Source: Rothia mucilaginosa (GTDB lineage Bacteria > Actinomycetota > Actinomycetes > Actinomycetales > Micrococcaceae). From it: 64,000 nucleotides of DNA. This document shows, piece after piece, positions 25,609-33,513 of this stretch. Each line of letters opens with the position of its first letter. The first letter of the stretch is position 1. The stretch is from the NCBI RefSeq assembly GCF_001061665.1, contig NZ_JVSP01000016.1, positions 1 through 64,000 of the forward strand, in the 5' to 3' direction. The notes beneath the pieces were generated by a model. That model did no database searches and was not told the DNA's origin. It worked only from the letters and a program-made list of their open reading frames with translations. Position numbers and translations under genes: made by a program.

Positions 25609-26439
25609 CTAGACGTTGAGTCCGCCGCTCTTCCCACTGCCGCTCTTCGGGCTCTTGGAACTGGGGGAGGGGGAACTGCTGGAGCTTCCGGAGCTACCGC
25701 TGTCGTCGTCGCTCGTATCTTTGGTGATAACGGTCCAGCCGCCAGACCTGTAGGTCATATCGATGTAGATGTCGTGGCTCTCCGCGGTAAAGGCGGTGTT
25801 GGAGCCCCTACCCTGCAGATAAATCTTCAGATTCTGATCGAGAAGCAAACGACCATTCCAACGGTATCGCGGGTTAGAGCCCGAGGACTTCTGGGTAGGA
25901 GTATCGGTGGAAAGCGAGATGCCCATCGGAGCATCAGAACCGTACATCCAACCGGACTTGTCCTGGTACATGGTGGAGAAACGCTGGAAAATCTCCACAT
26001 AATCCTGATCGGACTTGCTCAGCGGTTCGGAGTCGCCGGTAAGCAACAAATAATTAATCGACGAAATCCAGTAGCCGAGGAAAGAGTAGATACCATCGAC
26101 CGACGGGTCGTGCATGTTGCTCGGGGGGAGGGGCTTCGGCACGTTCTTGGCCTTTTCGGTTTCGGTGGCCGGAACGTAGGTGCCGTTCTTCTCGTAGTTA
26201 TCGAACTTCAGGGGACCCTTGTAGGACTTACCCGAAGAAGCCGAAGCGGATGCCTTCGAAGAAGCAGACGCACTAGACGAGGAAGCCGCCGACGGAGACG
26301 AAGAAGACGAGCCCGAGGCAGAGGAATCAGCTAGGGGGCGTACCTTCGGAGCGCAGGCGCTCAGCGCGACGGTAGCCGTAGCGCCGGTGATAAATAGCGC
26401 GGTGCGTCGGGTAACGGGGGCGGAAGAAGGGCCGGTCAT
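25609..26439 (-). CDS. Lipoprotein, DUF6318-like, paralogue 2
   Basis: Secreted lipoprotein of 276 residues. The N-terminus has TRR, a hydrophobic stretch and lipobox ALSAC (Cys29), then a Ser/Ala-rich stalk of about 45 residues. The domain begins with KSYKGPLKFDNYEKNGTYVP, which is identical to paralogue 3 over at least 35 residues. It continues with INYLLLTGDSEPL and ends GGWTVITKD before a Ser/Asp-rich tail. GAAAGG lies seven bases before ATG 26439. Nucleotide identity with paralogue 3 across this block is almost complete, indicating recent duplication or gene conversion. Function unknown. Confidence 0.83.
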   Translation of the reverse strand: MTGPSSAPVTRRTALFITGATATVALSACAPKVRPLADSSASGSSSSSPSAASSSSASASSKASASASSGKSYKGPLKFDNYEKNGTYVPATETEKAKNVPKPLPPSNMHDPSVDGIYSFLGYWISSINYLLLTGDSEPLSKSDQDYVEIFQRFSTMYQDKSGWMYGSDAPMGISLSTDTPTQKSSGSNPRYRWNGRLLLDQNLKIYLQGRGSNTAFTAESHDIYIDMTYRSGGWTVITKDTSDDDSGSSGSSSSSPSPSSKSPKSGSGKSGGLNV

Positions 26440-26639
26440 CGTAGCCTTTCGAAGTTTGTAGATTATCGGAAGTTGAGTGAGCCACCGCTCCTATCATACC
26501 TGTCCTTGCTGAAGGCCCCGTCATCGTGCGTCATGTATGAAATACGCCGCCGGACAGGCGCTTAAACACGAAATCCCGAAAACACAAAGTCCCCCGCACA
26601 CAACCACAATAGTGCGTACGGGGGAGGGGAGAGAGGAAG

Positions 26640-27434
26640 TTATGCCGATGCCGAAGAAGCCGATGCGGAAGCCTCATCCTCGTGACCGGTGAGCATTACC
26701 CAGACACCATTCTTATACTCCACACCAACATACGTGCGGCCGCCCTCGCTCTTGGCAATCTTGTGGGGAGCAGAACCGTCTACGTGAGCCTTCAAATCCT
26801 GGTTGAAGGTGAGGTTGGCACTCCACGTGTACTGGTTGGGGTTCTTGGTGCTCTGACGGGGAAGATCCGCCAAAAGGCTCATCTCCATCAGGGTATCGGC
26901 ACCGTAAGCCCAACCATCGTAGTCCTGGTACAGCTGAACGTACTCGTTAAACTGCTTAACGTACACATCGGCGGGATCAGCCTTCTTGAGCGGCTCAGAA
27001 TCGCCGGTGAGCATCAGGTAGTTGATGGAAGCCAGCCAGAAGCCCGTAAACTCGTAGATTCCCTCGGGGCTCCGATCATTCATGTGCTCCGGGGGGAGGG
27101 GCTTCGGCACGTTCTTGGCCTTTTCGGTTTCGGTGGCCGGAACGTAGGTGCCGTTCTTCTCGTAGTTATCGAACTTCAAGGGGCCCTTGTAGGACTTGTT
27201 CGAAGACGCAGAAGCGCTGGAAGAGGCCGAGGCGCTAGAAGAAGCAGAGGCCGATGCGCTGGAAGACGCGGACTCACTTGCCGAGGCGGATTCAGAAGCC
27301 GACTCGGAAGACTTCGACAGCGGATGCACGGACTGGGCACAGGCGCTCAGCGTCACGGCGGCACCAGCACCGGCGGCCAGCAGGGCGGCGCGACGGGTCA
27401 CAATGGAAGAAACAGGGAAAGGGCTGTTCATCAT
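26640..27434 (-). CDS. Lipoprotein, DUF6318-like, paralogue 3
   Basis: Secreted lipoprotein of 264 residues (263 if the second ATG at 27431, better spaced from GAGAGG, is used). Signal with TRRAALLAAGAGAAVTLSAC. The stalk is an almost pure Ser-Ala-Glu repeat (SESASASESASSSASAS and onward), longer than in the other paralogues, and suited to lifting the domain off the membrane. The domain shares KSYKGPLKFDNYEKNGTYVP and the following KAKNVPKPLPP with paralogue 2, then LASINYLMLTGDSEPL and GVWVMLTG. It is the first of three tandem copies. Function unknown. Confidence 0.83.
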   Translation of the reverse strand: MMNSPFPVSSIVTRRAALLAAGAGAAVTLSACAQSVHPLSKSSESASESASASESASSSASASASSSASASSSASASSNKSYKGPLKFDNYEKNGTYVPATETEKAKNVPKPLPPEHMNDRSPEGIYEFTGFWLASINYLMLTGDSEPLKKADPADVYVKQFNEYVQLYQDYDGWAYGADTLMEMSLLADLPRQSTKNPNQYTWSANLTFNQDLKAHVDGSAPHKIAKSEGGRTYVGVEYKNGVWVMLTGHEDEASASASSASA

Positions 27435-27531
27435 AGCCTCTCGGTAGAATTCATCAGAGCTGAGTGAGCTACTGTAATCATCATACCCGGGCTACCCGTT
27501 CATCCCACTCACCGTCCGTCACAAAACCGTT

Positions 27532-28053
27532 CTAACGGAGCAGCTGCGAGAAAGCGCGGCGAGCCTTGGCCACCTTGGGGCTCACCACAAATGTGCAATA
27601 CCCCTGCGCCGGATTGAGCGCATAGTAGTTCTGGTGATAATCCTCAGCCTCATAGAACACGCTCAGGGGCTTAATCTGCGTAACAATGGGGGAGGAGTAC
27701 AGCTGCTGAGCACGCGCCACCGCACGCTCAAACGCCTCACGCTGCTGCTCATCCGCGTAGAAAAGCACCGAACGGTACTGCGAACCGGTATCCGCACCCT
27801 GACGATCCCAGCTGGTCGGATCGTGGCTCGTGAAGAAAATATCCAGCACCGTATCCAGGTCAATGACCTGCGGGTCAAAGCTGAGCTTCAGCGCCTCCTG
27901 ATGCCCGGTCGCACCCGAACACACCGAACGATAATCAGGGTCGGGAGTATCGCCGCCCGTGTAGCCGCACACGCTGGACTCAACGCCGCGGAACTGGCGA
28001 TAGACGGCGTCCAGGCACCAGAAGCATCCACCGGCAAGAACAATTTCAGCCAT
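27532..28053 (-). CDS. msrA: Peptide methionine sulfoxide reductase MsrA
   Basis: Cytosolic repair enzyme that reduces methionine-S-sulfoxide in proteins. Length is 173 residues, normal for the family. The active-site motif GGCFWCLDAVYR puts the catalytic Cys at residue 10. GYTGGDTPDPDYRSVCSGATGHQEAL, read as two adjoining parts, HDPTSWDRQGADTGSQYRSV and AEDYHQNYY are family signatures. AAGGAGAG precedes ATG 28053. There is no export signal. It is divergent from the nif3 homologue. Confidence 0.96.
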   Translation of the reverse strand: MAEIVLAGGCFWCLDAVYRQFRGVESSVCGYTGGDTPDPDYRSVCSGATGHQEALKLSFDPQVIDLDTVLDIFFTSHDPTSWDRQGADTGSQYRSVLFYADEQQREAFERAVARAQQLYSSPIVTQIKPLSVFYEAEDYHQNYYALNPAQGYCTFVVSPKVAKARRAFSQLLR

Positions 28054-28182
28054 AATCTCTCCTTGAACTATAAAACCACACTATCTGAAGAACACCGCCG
28101 AGCCGCATAATATTCCTGCGCTACTGCAGGCTTTGGCGTAAACCGCCACATGCCTCGCCGCGCCACCTGCCACAATAGAGGT

Positions 28183-29115
28183 ATGACTGAAGAACTCGCA
28201 ACCCCCACCCTCGCAGACGTCGTCGACGCCTTCCATACGCTCTTCCCGCCGCAGCTTGCCGCCGGCTGGGACGCCTCCGGTCTCGTCGCGGGTCGCGCCG
28301 CCGCCCCCGTACGCACCGTGCTCTTCGCCGTGGACGCGCTCGCCGCCACCGCCGAGGAAGCCGTAGCCGAAGGTGTCCAGCTGCTCATCACCCACCACCC
28401 GCTACTGCTGCGCGGCGCAAAGTTCATCCCCGACAGCACCTACAAGGGTGAGGTCCTCCACACCCTCATCGAGGGTGGATGCGGCCTGCTCGGCGCCCAC
28501 ACTAACGCCGATGCCGCCGTCGAGGGCGTGAACGAGGCGCTCTGTGACGCCATCGGCCTCATCGACCGTGAACCGCTCACCGAAGCGCAAACCCAGGTGC
28601 TCGACGGGCAGGAACACGCGGTAGGCACCGGCCGCCTCGGCACTCTGCCCGAAGAAATCACCCTCAAGGAGCTTGCAGAACGCCTCGCAGCGGCACTGCC
28701 CGCAACCGCCGGTGGCCTGCGCATCGCCGGACGCGCCGACCAGCCGATCCGCCGCGTCGCCCTCTGCGGTGGTGCTGGTGACTCTCTCTTCGACGCTGTG
28801 CGCGCCACCGACGCGCAGGTGTACATTACCGCCGACCTGCGCCACCACCCCGCCAGCGAATTCCGCGAAACAGCACGAGTTGACGGCAGCAACATCGCCC
28901 TGATTGACTGCTCCCACGCCGCCAGCGAATCGCTGTGGTTGCGTTCGGCGGCAAACCGCCTGTGTGCCCTGCTCGCTGAGCGCGGTTTCACCATCGAAAC
29001 GAAGCTGTCTGCACTCAACAGTGACCCGTGGGACTTCACCGTCTCCACCGGCGTGGCAACCGGTCAGGACGCGCACTCGGCAAGCACCGCCGCAGCCCCC
29101 GCGTGGGAACTCTAG
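28183..29115 (+). CDS. Nif3-like dinuclear metal centre protein
   Basis: Nif3/YbgI-type (GTP cyclohydrolase I type 2 homologue) family protein of 310 residues; biochemical role unsettled. Metal ligands are visible in LLITHHPLLLRGA, LGAHTNADAA and IDCSHAASE. Family members form hexamers with a two-metal site. I start at ATG 28183 (TEELATPTLADVV); the frame is open to an ATG at 28150, but those residues (PRRATCHNRG) look like upstream sequence. The Shine-Dalgarno for 28183 is weak and close (GAGG). A terminator follows. Confidence 0.88.
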   Translation: MTEELATPTLADVVDAFHTLFPPQLAAGWDASGLVAGRAAAPVRTVLFAVDALAATAEEAVAEGVQLLITHHPLLLRGAKFIPDSTYKGEVLHTLIEGGCGLLGAHTNADAAVEGVNEALCDAIGLIDREPLTEAQTQVLDGQEHAVGTGRLGTLPEEITLKELAERLAAALPATAGGLRIAGRADQPIRRVALCGGAGDSLFDAVRATDAQVYITADLRHHPASEFRETARVDGSNIALIDCSHAASESLWLRSAANRLCALLAERGFTIETKLSALNSDPWDFTVSTGVATGQDAHSASTAAAPAWEL

Positions 29116-29176
29116 GGCGAGAATTCTAGGGGCGAGAACTCTAGAAGAACCCGCGCGGATTCCCTCAGCGCGTAAG

Positions 29177-29216
29177 AGCCCGGGCACCCCGTCTGTTGTG
29201 ACGAGGTACCCGGGCT
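29177..29216. terminator. Bidirectional terminator after the nif3-like gene
   Basis: AGCCCGGGCACC (29177-29188) pairs with GGTACCCGGGCT (29205-29216) with a single mismatch. It lies between a rightward gene and the leftward SLH cluster. Confidence 0.75.
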
Positions 29217-29251
29217 AGAACCGGCCAGGCCTACTTAGTTACCTGGCCTAC

Positions 29252-30874
29252 TTAGTTAGCAATGCGATACAGGCCGGTAGTGATAGGGTTCAGCACACGA
29301 TGCCGGTAATAAAACAACATCCACTCCAACTCAATGCGGGTCACAGCATGGTTCGGTTCAAACATGCCGGTCTCGGGAGTAATAACATTCTGCTGGGTAG
29401 CCCACAGAATCTCACGATAGAATGCGGAATCCGGCGTAACATCCGGGAATGACGAAACACCTGATACTTCCGGTGAACCAGACGCACGGTAAATCATTGC
29501 GGCAACGGTTGCATTCGTGAGACCGTCCTCCGCGTGGAATTTTCCGTCAGGTCCGCCGAAAGTAACGCCCTTTTCACGAGCCCAAATGTAGGCGGCGTAG
29601 TTCGGATCGTCCGTCTTCACATCCGGCCACGGGGAGACTGCAGGAAGGTCCACCTTGGGGCTGCCCTTCATCTCATAAAGGGCGGAAGCCAGCTCACCGC
29701 GGGTGGCAGGCTGCTTCTGTTCCTCGTCGTTCAGCGACGTCGAGAAGTACATGCGTTCCTCTACGGGAACGTATGCGTTCGTGAAACGCGGGACGCCCTC
29801 AAACTTCAAGTCCTGGTGTGCCAAAAGAACGCCGCGGTGCTCCGGGGCCAAACCCACAATCGGGGTGATGAGGGTCTTATCCGTCTGGCTGACATAGCCG
29901 TAGTCGCTCCACGCCTCAATGACGTACTGCTTGGACGGATCCAGCGTGTTCGCGGGAATCTTGAGGTTCACGAATGCGAAGCCTCCCTCCAGGCTCCTCT
30001 CGTACTCATCATCGCCGTGGATGTAATGCTTCATCTCGCTCATGACCAGGACGGGGGAACCCGTACCCTTCTCGCGGATGACGTACATCATGCCCTCGGC
30101 GCCGGGGATGTTATTCCCCACGAAGCCCTGCCCCTGAATCAGCAGTTCCTGATCCTTCGTGGGGTCCTTCAGAGCATCGTATTTCAACTTAGGTGCGAAG
30201 GTATCGGAGTGATAATCATTGGTGCTCAGACCGTGATGCGTCACAACGTTCTTGCGAGCCCAGATATCCTGAACGGTTGACTGCGGCTGGCCCTCGGGCT
30301 CGGCAAGGATGCCAACCTCGTAACGCACCTTGTCCAGGGTCATATCCGGGAAATACTCCGTGAGGGTGTAGTAACTCGGCAAAGTATTAGCCTCAACCTT
30401 CAGCGGGGTGACAAAGGTGCCGTCATCGTCAATGGTGAAGTCCTTGCCCTCTTCGAACCGCAGAAGAGTGTCGGTAATCTGCAGAGCGTTATAGGGGACG
30501 TTCTCCTCGGGTGCGATATAGATGACTACCTTGCCGTGCTGCTTGCGCCACTCCTTGGTGAAGCCGGTGCCCAGAACCGTAATTTTACTGTCCTCACCGG
30601 TGTACAGGCCGTCGCCCTCTTGCCCGATGTAGTCGCGGCCGTCCTGGTAGTAGTAATCCTCATACGTAACGGTGAAAGACGGCTCATCCGCGACATCCTG
30701 AGTTGCAGGGGTATTGGCAGCCGGTGCGTTAGCAACGGGCGCGTTTGCGGTGGGTGCAGCGTCCTGGGCCAGCACCGGGGTCATCGGCAGGACCATTGCG
30801 CTCGCCAGTACGAGCGCGCTGCAGTTCCGAGCCGCGTGGAAGAATGAAGACTTAGAGTCCGGAAGCGAGGACAT
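29252..30874 (-). CDS. SLH-domain surface protein, module order A-B
   Basis: Secreted wall protein of 540 residues. It starts MSSLPDSKSSFFHAARNCS, a beginning shared with two upstream neighbours, and the signal ends PVLAQ near residue 36. Module A (about 85-190) has KITVLGTGFTKEWRKQHGKV. Module B (about 210-350) has YVIREKGTGSPVLVMSE and KIPANTLDPSKQYVIEAW. The C-terminal SLH region has WPDVKTDDPNYAAYIWARE and SFPDVTPDSAFYREILWA plus a partial first repeat. SLH repeats suggest non-covalent attachment to wall polymer; the A and B modules look Ig-like and may be adhesive. It is last in a leftward tandem cluster. Confidence 0.87.
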   Translation of the reverse strand: MSSLPDSKSSFFHAARNCSALVLASAMVLPMTPVLAQDAAPTANAPVANAPAANTPATQDVADEPSFTVTYEDYYYQDGRDYIGQEGDGLYTGEDSKITVLGTGFTKEWRKQHGKVVIYIAPEENVPYNALQITDTLLRFEEGKDFTIDDDGTFVTPLKVEANTLPSYYTLTEYFPDMTLDKVRYEVGILAEPEGQPQSTVQDIWARKNVVTHHGLSTNDYHSDTFAPKLKYDALKDPTKDQELLIQGQGFVGNNIPGAEGMMYVIREKGTGSPVLVMSEMKHYIHGDDEYERSLEGGFAFVNLKIPANTLDPSKQYVIEAWSDYGYVSQTDKTLITPIVGLAPEHRGVLLAHQDLKFEGVPRFTNAYVPVEERMYFSTSLNDEEQKQPATRGELASALYEMKGSPKVDLPAVSPWPDVKTDDPNYAAYIWAREKGVTFGGPDGKFHAEDGLTNATVAAMIYRASGSPEVSGVSSFPDVTPDSAFYREILWATQQNVITPETGMFEPNHAVTRIELEWMLFYYRHRVLNPITTGLYRIAN

Positions 30875-30976
30875 GAGACATCCTTAGGGTCATTTCTCCG
30901 GGGCTGTGCGAGCTTAGCTGCAGGCCGGGAATCTACCGTCGAATCTGCGCGTGCCCTATGAGAAAAGTGGTTGAAA

Positions 30977-31022
30977 ATCCCCCTCGGTTTCGGGGATATC
31001 CTCACCCTATCAAAGCGTTGAA
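30977..31022 (-). promoter_or_regulatory. Conserved SLH leader and promoter element, copy 1
   Basis: A short ATCCCC/GGGGAT hairpin (30977-30997) adjoins a conserved upstream block; on the minus strand it reads TTTGATAGGGTGA before the hairpin. It lies about 105 bases upstream of the 540-residue SLH gene. Near-identical elements precede two other SLH genes. TAGGGT may serve as -10. Confidence 0.5.
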
Positions 31023-31098
31023 CGATTGTCAGGAAACACTCAAGGGATACTTGAAGGTTCTTGGAAATCTCACACAGCAGTTAGCTGATAAAAGCTGA

Positions 31099-31140
31099 AC
31101 CCCGTGCTCCCGAACAGAAAACCATTCGGGAGCACGGGGT
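31099..31140 (-). terminator. Terminator of the 649-residue SLH gene
   Basis: A perfect 16-bp stem, arms 31099-31114 and 31125-31140, with a ten-base loop CAGAAAACCA. The same hairpin, loop included, recurs at 33395-33434 after the next gene, so terminator and gene were probably duplicated together. Confidence 0.85.
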
Positions 31141-31166
31141 CATTCAGGCGGCTACGCTGAGCGAGC

Positions 31167-33116
31167 CTAGAAAGCCATCATCAGAACCTCCAGCTCACCG
31201 CGAGTCACCATGTGCTTGGGGTTGAACGTGCCGCTGGTACTCAGTGCAACCTTGTTCTGCCCAGCCCACGCAATCTCACGGAAGAACGCAGAACCCGGGG
31301 CCACATCGGTGTACGGGGACCAGTACTGCGCGGTGGGGGATCCAGCGGCACGGTAGGTGAATGCCGCAACGGTAGCGTTCGAAATTCCGGCATCCGCATG
31401 GAACTTACCGTCAGCCCAGCCGAAGGTAATGCCCTTCTGGCGAGCCCAAATGTAGGCGGCATAGTTCGGGTCGGTGGTCTTCACATCCGGCCAGGGAGAG
31501 GTCTCGGGGAGGTCCACCTTGGGACTACCAGCCTGAGCGTACAAAGCCGCTGTCAGCTCGCCGCGGGTAGCGCGCTCCTTGCGCTGCTCATCGGTCAGGC
31601 TGGGCTGCTTACCCTCAGTAGCGTCAGATCCCTTGAAGTTCAGGTCTTGAGAAGCCAGTAGGGTACTGCGGCCCTCGGGCGCCTTGCCCACCACAGGGCC
31701 GGCAAACTCGCCGTTCTTATAGCCGTCGTTACTCCAAACCTCCACGACGTACTTCTTCGCCGGGTCCAGAGTACTCGCCGGCACCTTCACGACGCCGCGT
31801 ACCTCGCCGTTCTCGAACTCAGAAAAATGGTGATAGCGGTTATACCAAAAGATGTCACTCGTCGCCAGAACCGGGGTGTTCGAACCCTTCTCACGAATCA
31901 CATACTGAACACCCCCGGAGGAGGCAAACTTACCGTAGAAGCCGGTACCCAAAAAGTAAATGCTCTGATCAGCGGCGGTGTCACCCAGAGCCTTGTACTC
32001 CACCTTGGGGGCAAACGCGCTGGAGCGGAACGCCTGAGTGTCCAGCACAGTACGATACAGCACGTTCTTACCAGCCTGCAGGTCCTCCACAGCCAGCTGG
32101 GGCTCACCCTGCATCTCGGTAAACATACCAATCTCGTAACTCACCTCGTAACGCTTCTCGTAACGCGGAATGCCGAGGAAAGGAGCGCGAGGCTTGTAGT
32201 AGCTCTGCAACGCATCGGGCTTGACCGTCAGCTGAGCGTCCAAGACGCCGTTTTCAGCAATGGTGAAGTCCTTGCCCTCCTCAAAACGGAGTAGAACATC
32301 ATTGGCGGGCAGAACATCAGCGCCGTCAGGAACACCCTGAGAAGCAACAATGTAAACCACTACCTTGCCATGCTTCTCACGCCACTCCTTGGTGTAGCCC
32401 CAACCCTTCACGTGGATGGTGCCGCCCTCGGAGGTGTACAGCAGCTGTTCCTTGTTGTCGTACGAAAACTTGAACGTAGCTTTCTGCGGGGTCTTACCCG
32501 GAATATCCGCAGCCGTCGTGCCGTCAGAGCCATCGAAGTCCAGCTCCTGGGTAGCCAGCAGGGTACCGCGACTCTCGGGCGCCTGACCCACGACGGGGGT
32601 AATAAACTCGTCGCCCTCGTAGCCGTTGTTACCCCACACCTCGATAACATAATCCTTTGACTTATCCAGGGTGTTCGCCGGAATCTTCACCGTACCGTGG
32701 ATGTAGCCGTCCTGGTAAGCGAAAGCCAGCTCCTTGTGGTTATATTCAATGATGTCGCTAACCACCAGAACCGAGGCGTTCAAACCCACCTCTCGCACAA
32801 CAACCTGAACACCCTTCGGGGAGTTAATCTCGCCGCCGAAACCCCAACCCGAGAATTCCAGAACCTGGTCCTCATCAGTGTTCTTCAACGAGTGGTAGCC
32901 CAAGTGGGGAGTGAACTCATCAGAAGTGGCAACAGGGTTCTCACGGACGCGATCACCCGACTGAGAACTAGCCGCTGCAGTTGCAGTCGTATCTGCAGTA
33001 GCGTTCTGGGCAAGCGCTGGAGACATTGGCAGAACCATCGCGCCGGCCAGCGCCAATGCGCCGCATCCCTGCGCCGCACGGAGGAAAGAAGACTTAGAGT
33101 TCGGAAGAGCGGACAT
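31167..33116 (-). CDS. SLH-domain surface protein, module order B-A-B
   Basis: Secreted protein of 649 residues from ATG 33116 (MSALPNSKSSFLRAAQGCG). An ATG two codons upstream lies almost on top of AAGGA, so I prefer the internal one, which also matches the paralogues. The signal ends PALAQ. Module B occurs twice (IEVWGNNGYEGDEFITPVVG; VIREKGSNTPVLATSDI) around one module A (HVKGWGYTKEWREKHGKVVV). The last 130 residues are SLH: WPDVKTTDPNYAAYIWARQ, ITFGWADGKFHADAGISNAT and YTDVAPGSAFFREIAWAGQ. Probably held on wall polymers. It shares leader hairpin, signal sequence and terminator with its neighbour, clear signs of tandem duplication. Confidence 0.87.
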   Translation of the reverse strand: MSALPNSKSSFLRAAQGCGALALAGAMVLPMSPALAQNATADTTATAAASSQSGDRVRENPVATSDEFTPHLGYHSLKNTDEDQVLEFSGWGFGGEINSPKGVQVVVREVGLNASVLVVSDIIEYNHKELAFAYQDGYIHGTVKIPANTLDKSKDYVIEVWGNNGYEGDEFITPVVGQAPESRGTLLATQELDFDGSDGTTAADIPGKTPQKATFKFSYDNKEQLLYTSEGGTIHVKGWGYTKEWREKHGKVVVYIVASQGVPDGADVLPANDVLLRFEEGKDFTIAENGVLDAQLTVKPDALQSYYKPRAPFLGIPRYEKRYEVSYEIGMFTEMQGEPQLAVEDLQAGKNVLYRTVLDTQAFRSSAFAPKVEYKALGDTAADQSIYFLGTGFYGKFASSGGVQYVIREKGSNTPVLATSDIFWYNRYHHFSEFENGEVRGVVKVPASTLDPAKKYVVEVWSNDGYKNGEFAGPVVGKAPEGRSTLLASQDLNFKGSDATEGKQPSLTDEQRKERATRGELTAALYAQAGSPKVDLPETSPWPDVKTTDPNYAAYIWARQKGITFGWADGKFHADAGISNATVAAFTYRAAGSPTAQYWSPYTDVAPGSAFFREIAWAGQNKVALSTSGTFNPKHMVTRGELEVLMMAF

Positions 33117-33513
33117 AAACATTCCTTATCGGTCATGTCCATTGCGCCGATGCAGGTTCTAAATGGGGGTGAGAAATTTCCGTCGAATCTGCGCTGGCCC
33201 AAGGAGAAAGTGGTTGAGTATCCCCGTCGGTTTCGGGGATATTCTCACCCTACCAAACCCTCAATGAGAAGTCCCGAGAACGCTCAAGGGACGAGTAAAA
33301 GTCCTGAAATTTTGTGCCTCAACGACCCTGCAAGCACTTAAAAGAGCGCAGAAAAATGGTTCAAACAACGGGTACAGAAAACGGGCACAGAAAACCCCGT
33401 GCTCCCGAACAGAAAACCATTCGGGAGCACGGGGAACCAGCGAGCTATCCGATGCGCCGCACGCGCCCTCAAGGTAAAACCCGAGGGGAGACGCGAGCGC
33501 ACCGATGCGACGC
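33117..33513. promoter_or_regulatory. SLH intergenic region: leader copy 2 and duplicated terminator
   Basis: A hairpin ATCCCCG (33220-33226) / CGGGGAT (33234-33240) with the adjacent 33245-33264 (on the minus strand TTGAGGGTTTGGTAGGGTGA) is the conserved leader for the 649-residue gene. The hairpin CCCCGTGCTCCCGAA (33395-33409) / 33420-33434 terminates the 703-residue gene and is identical to that at 31.1 kb. No gene is seen. Confidence 0.7.
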
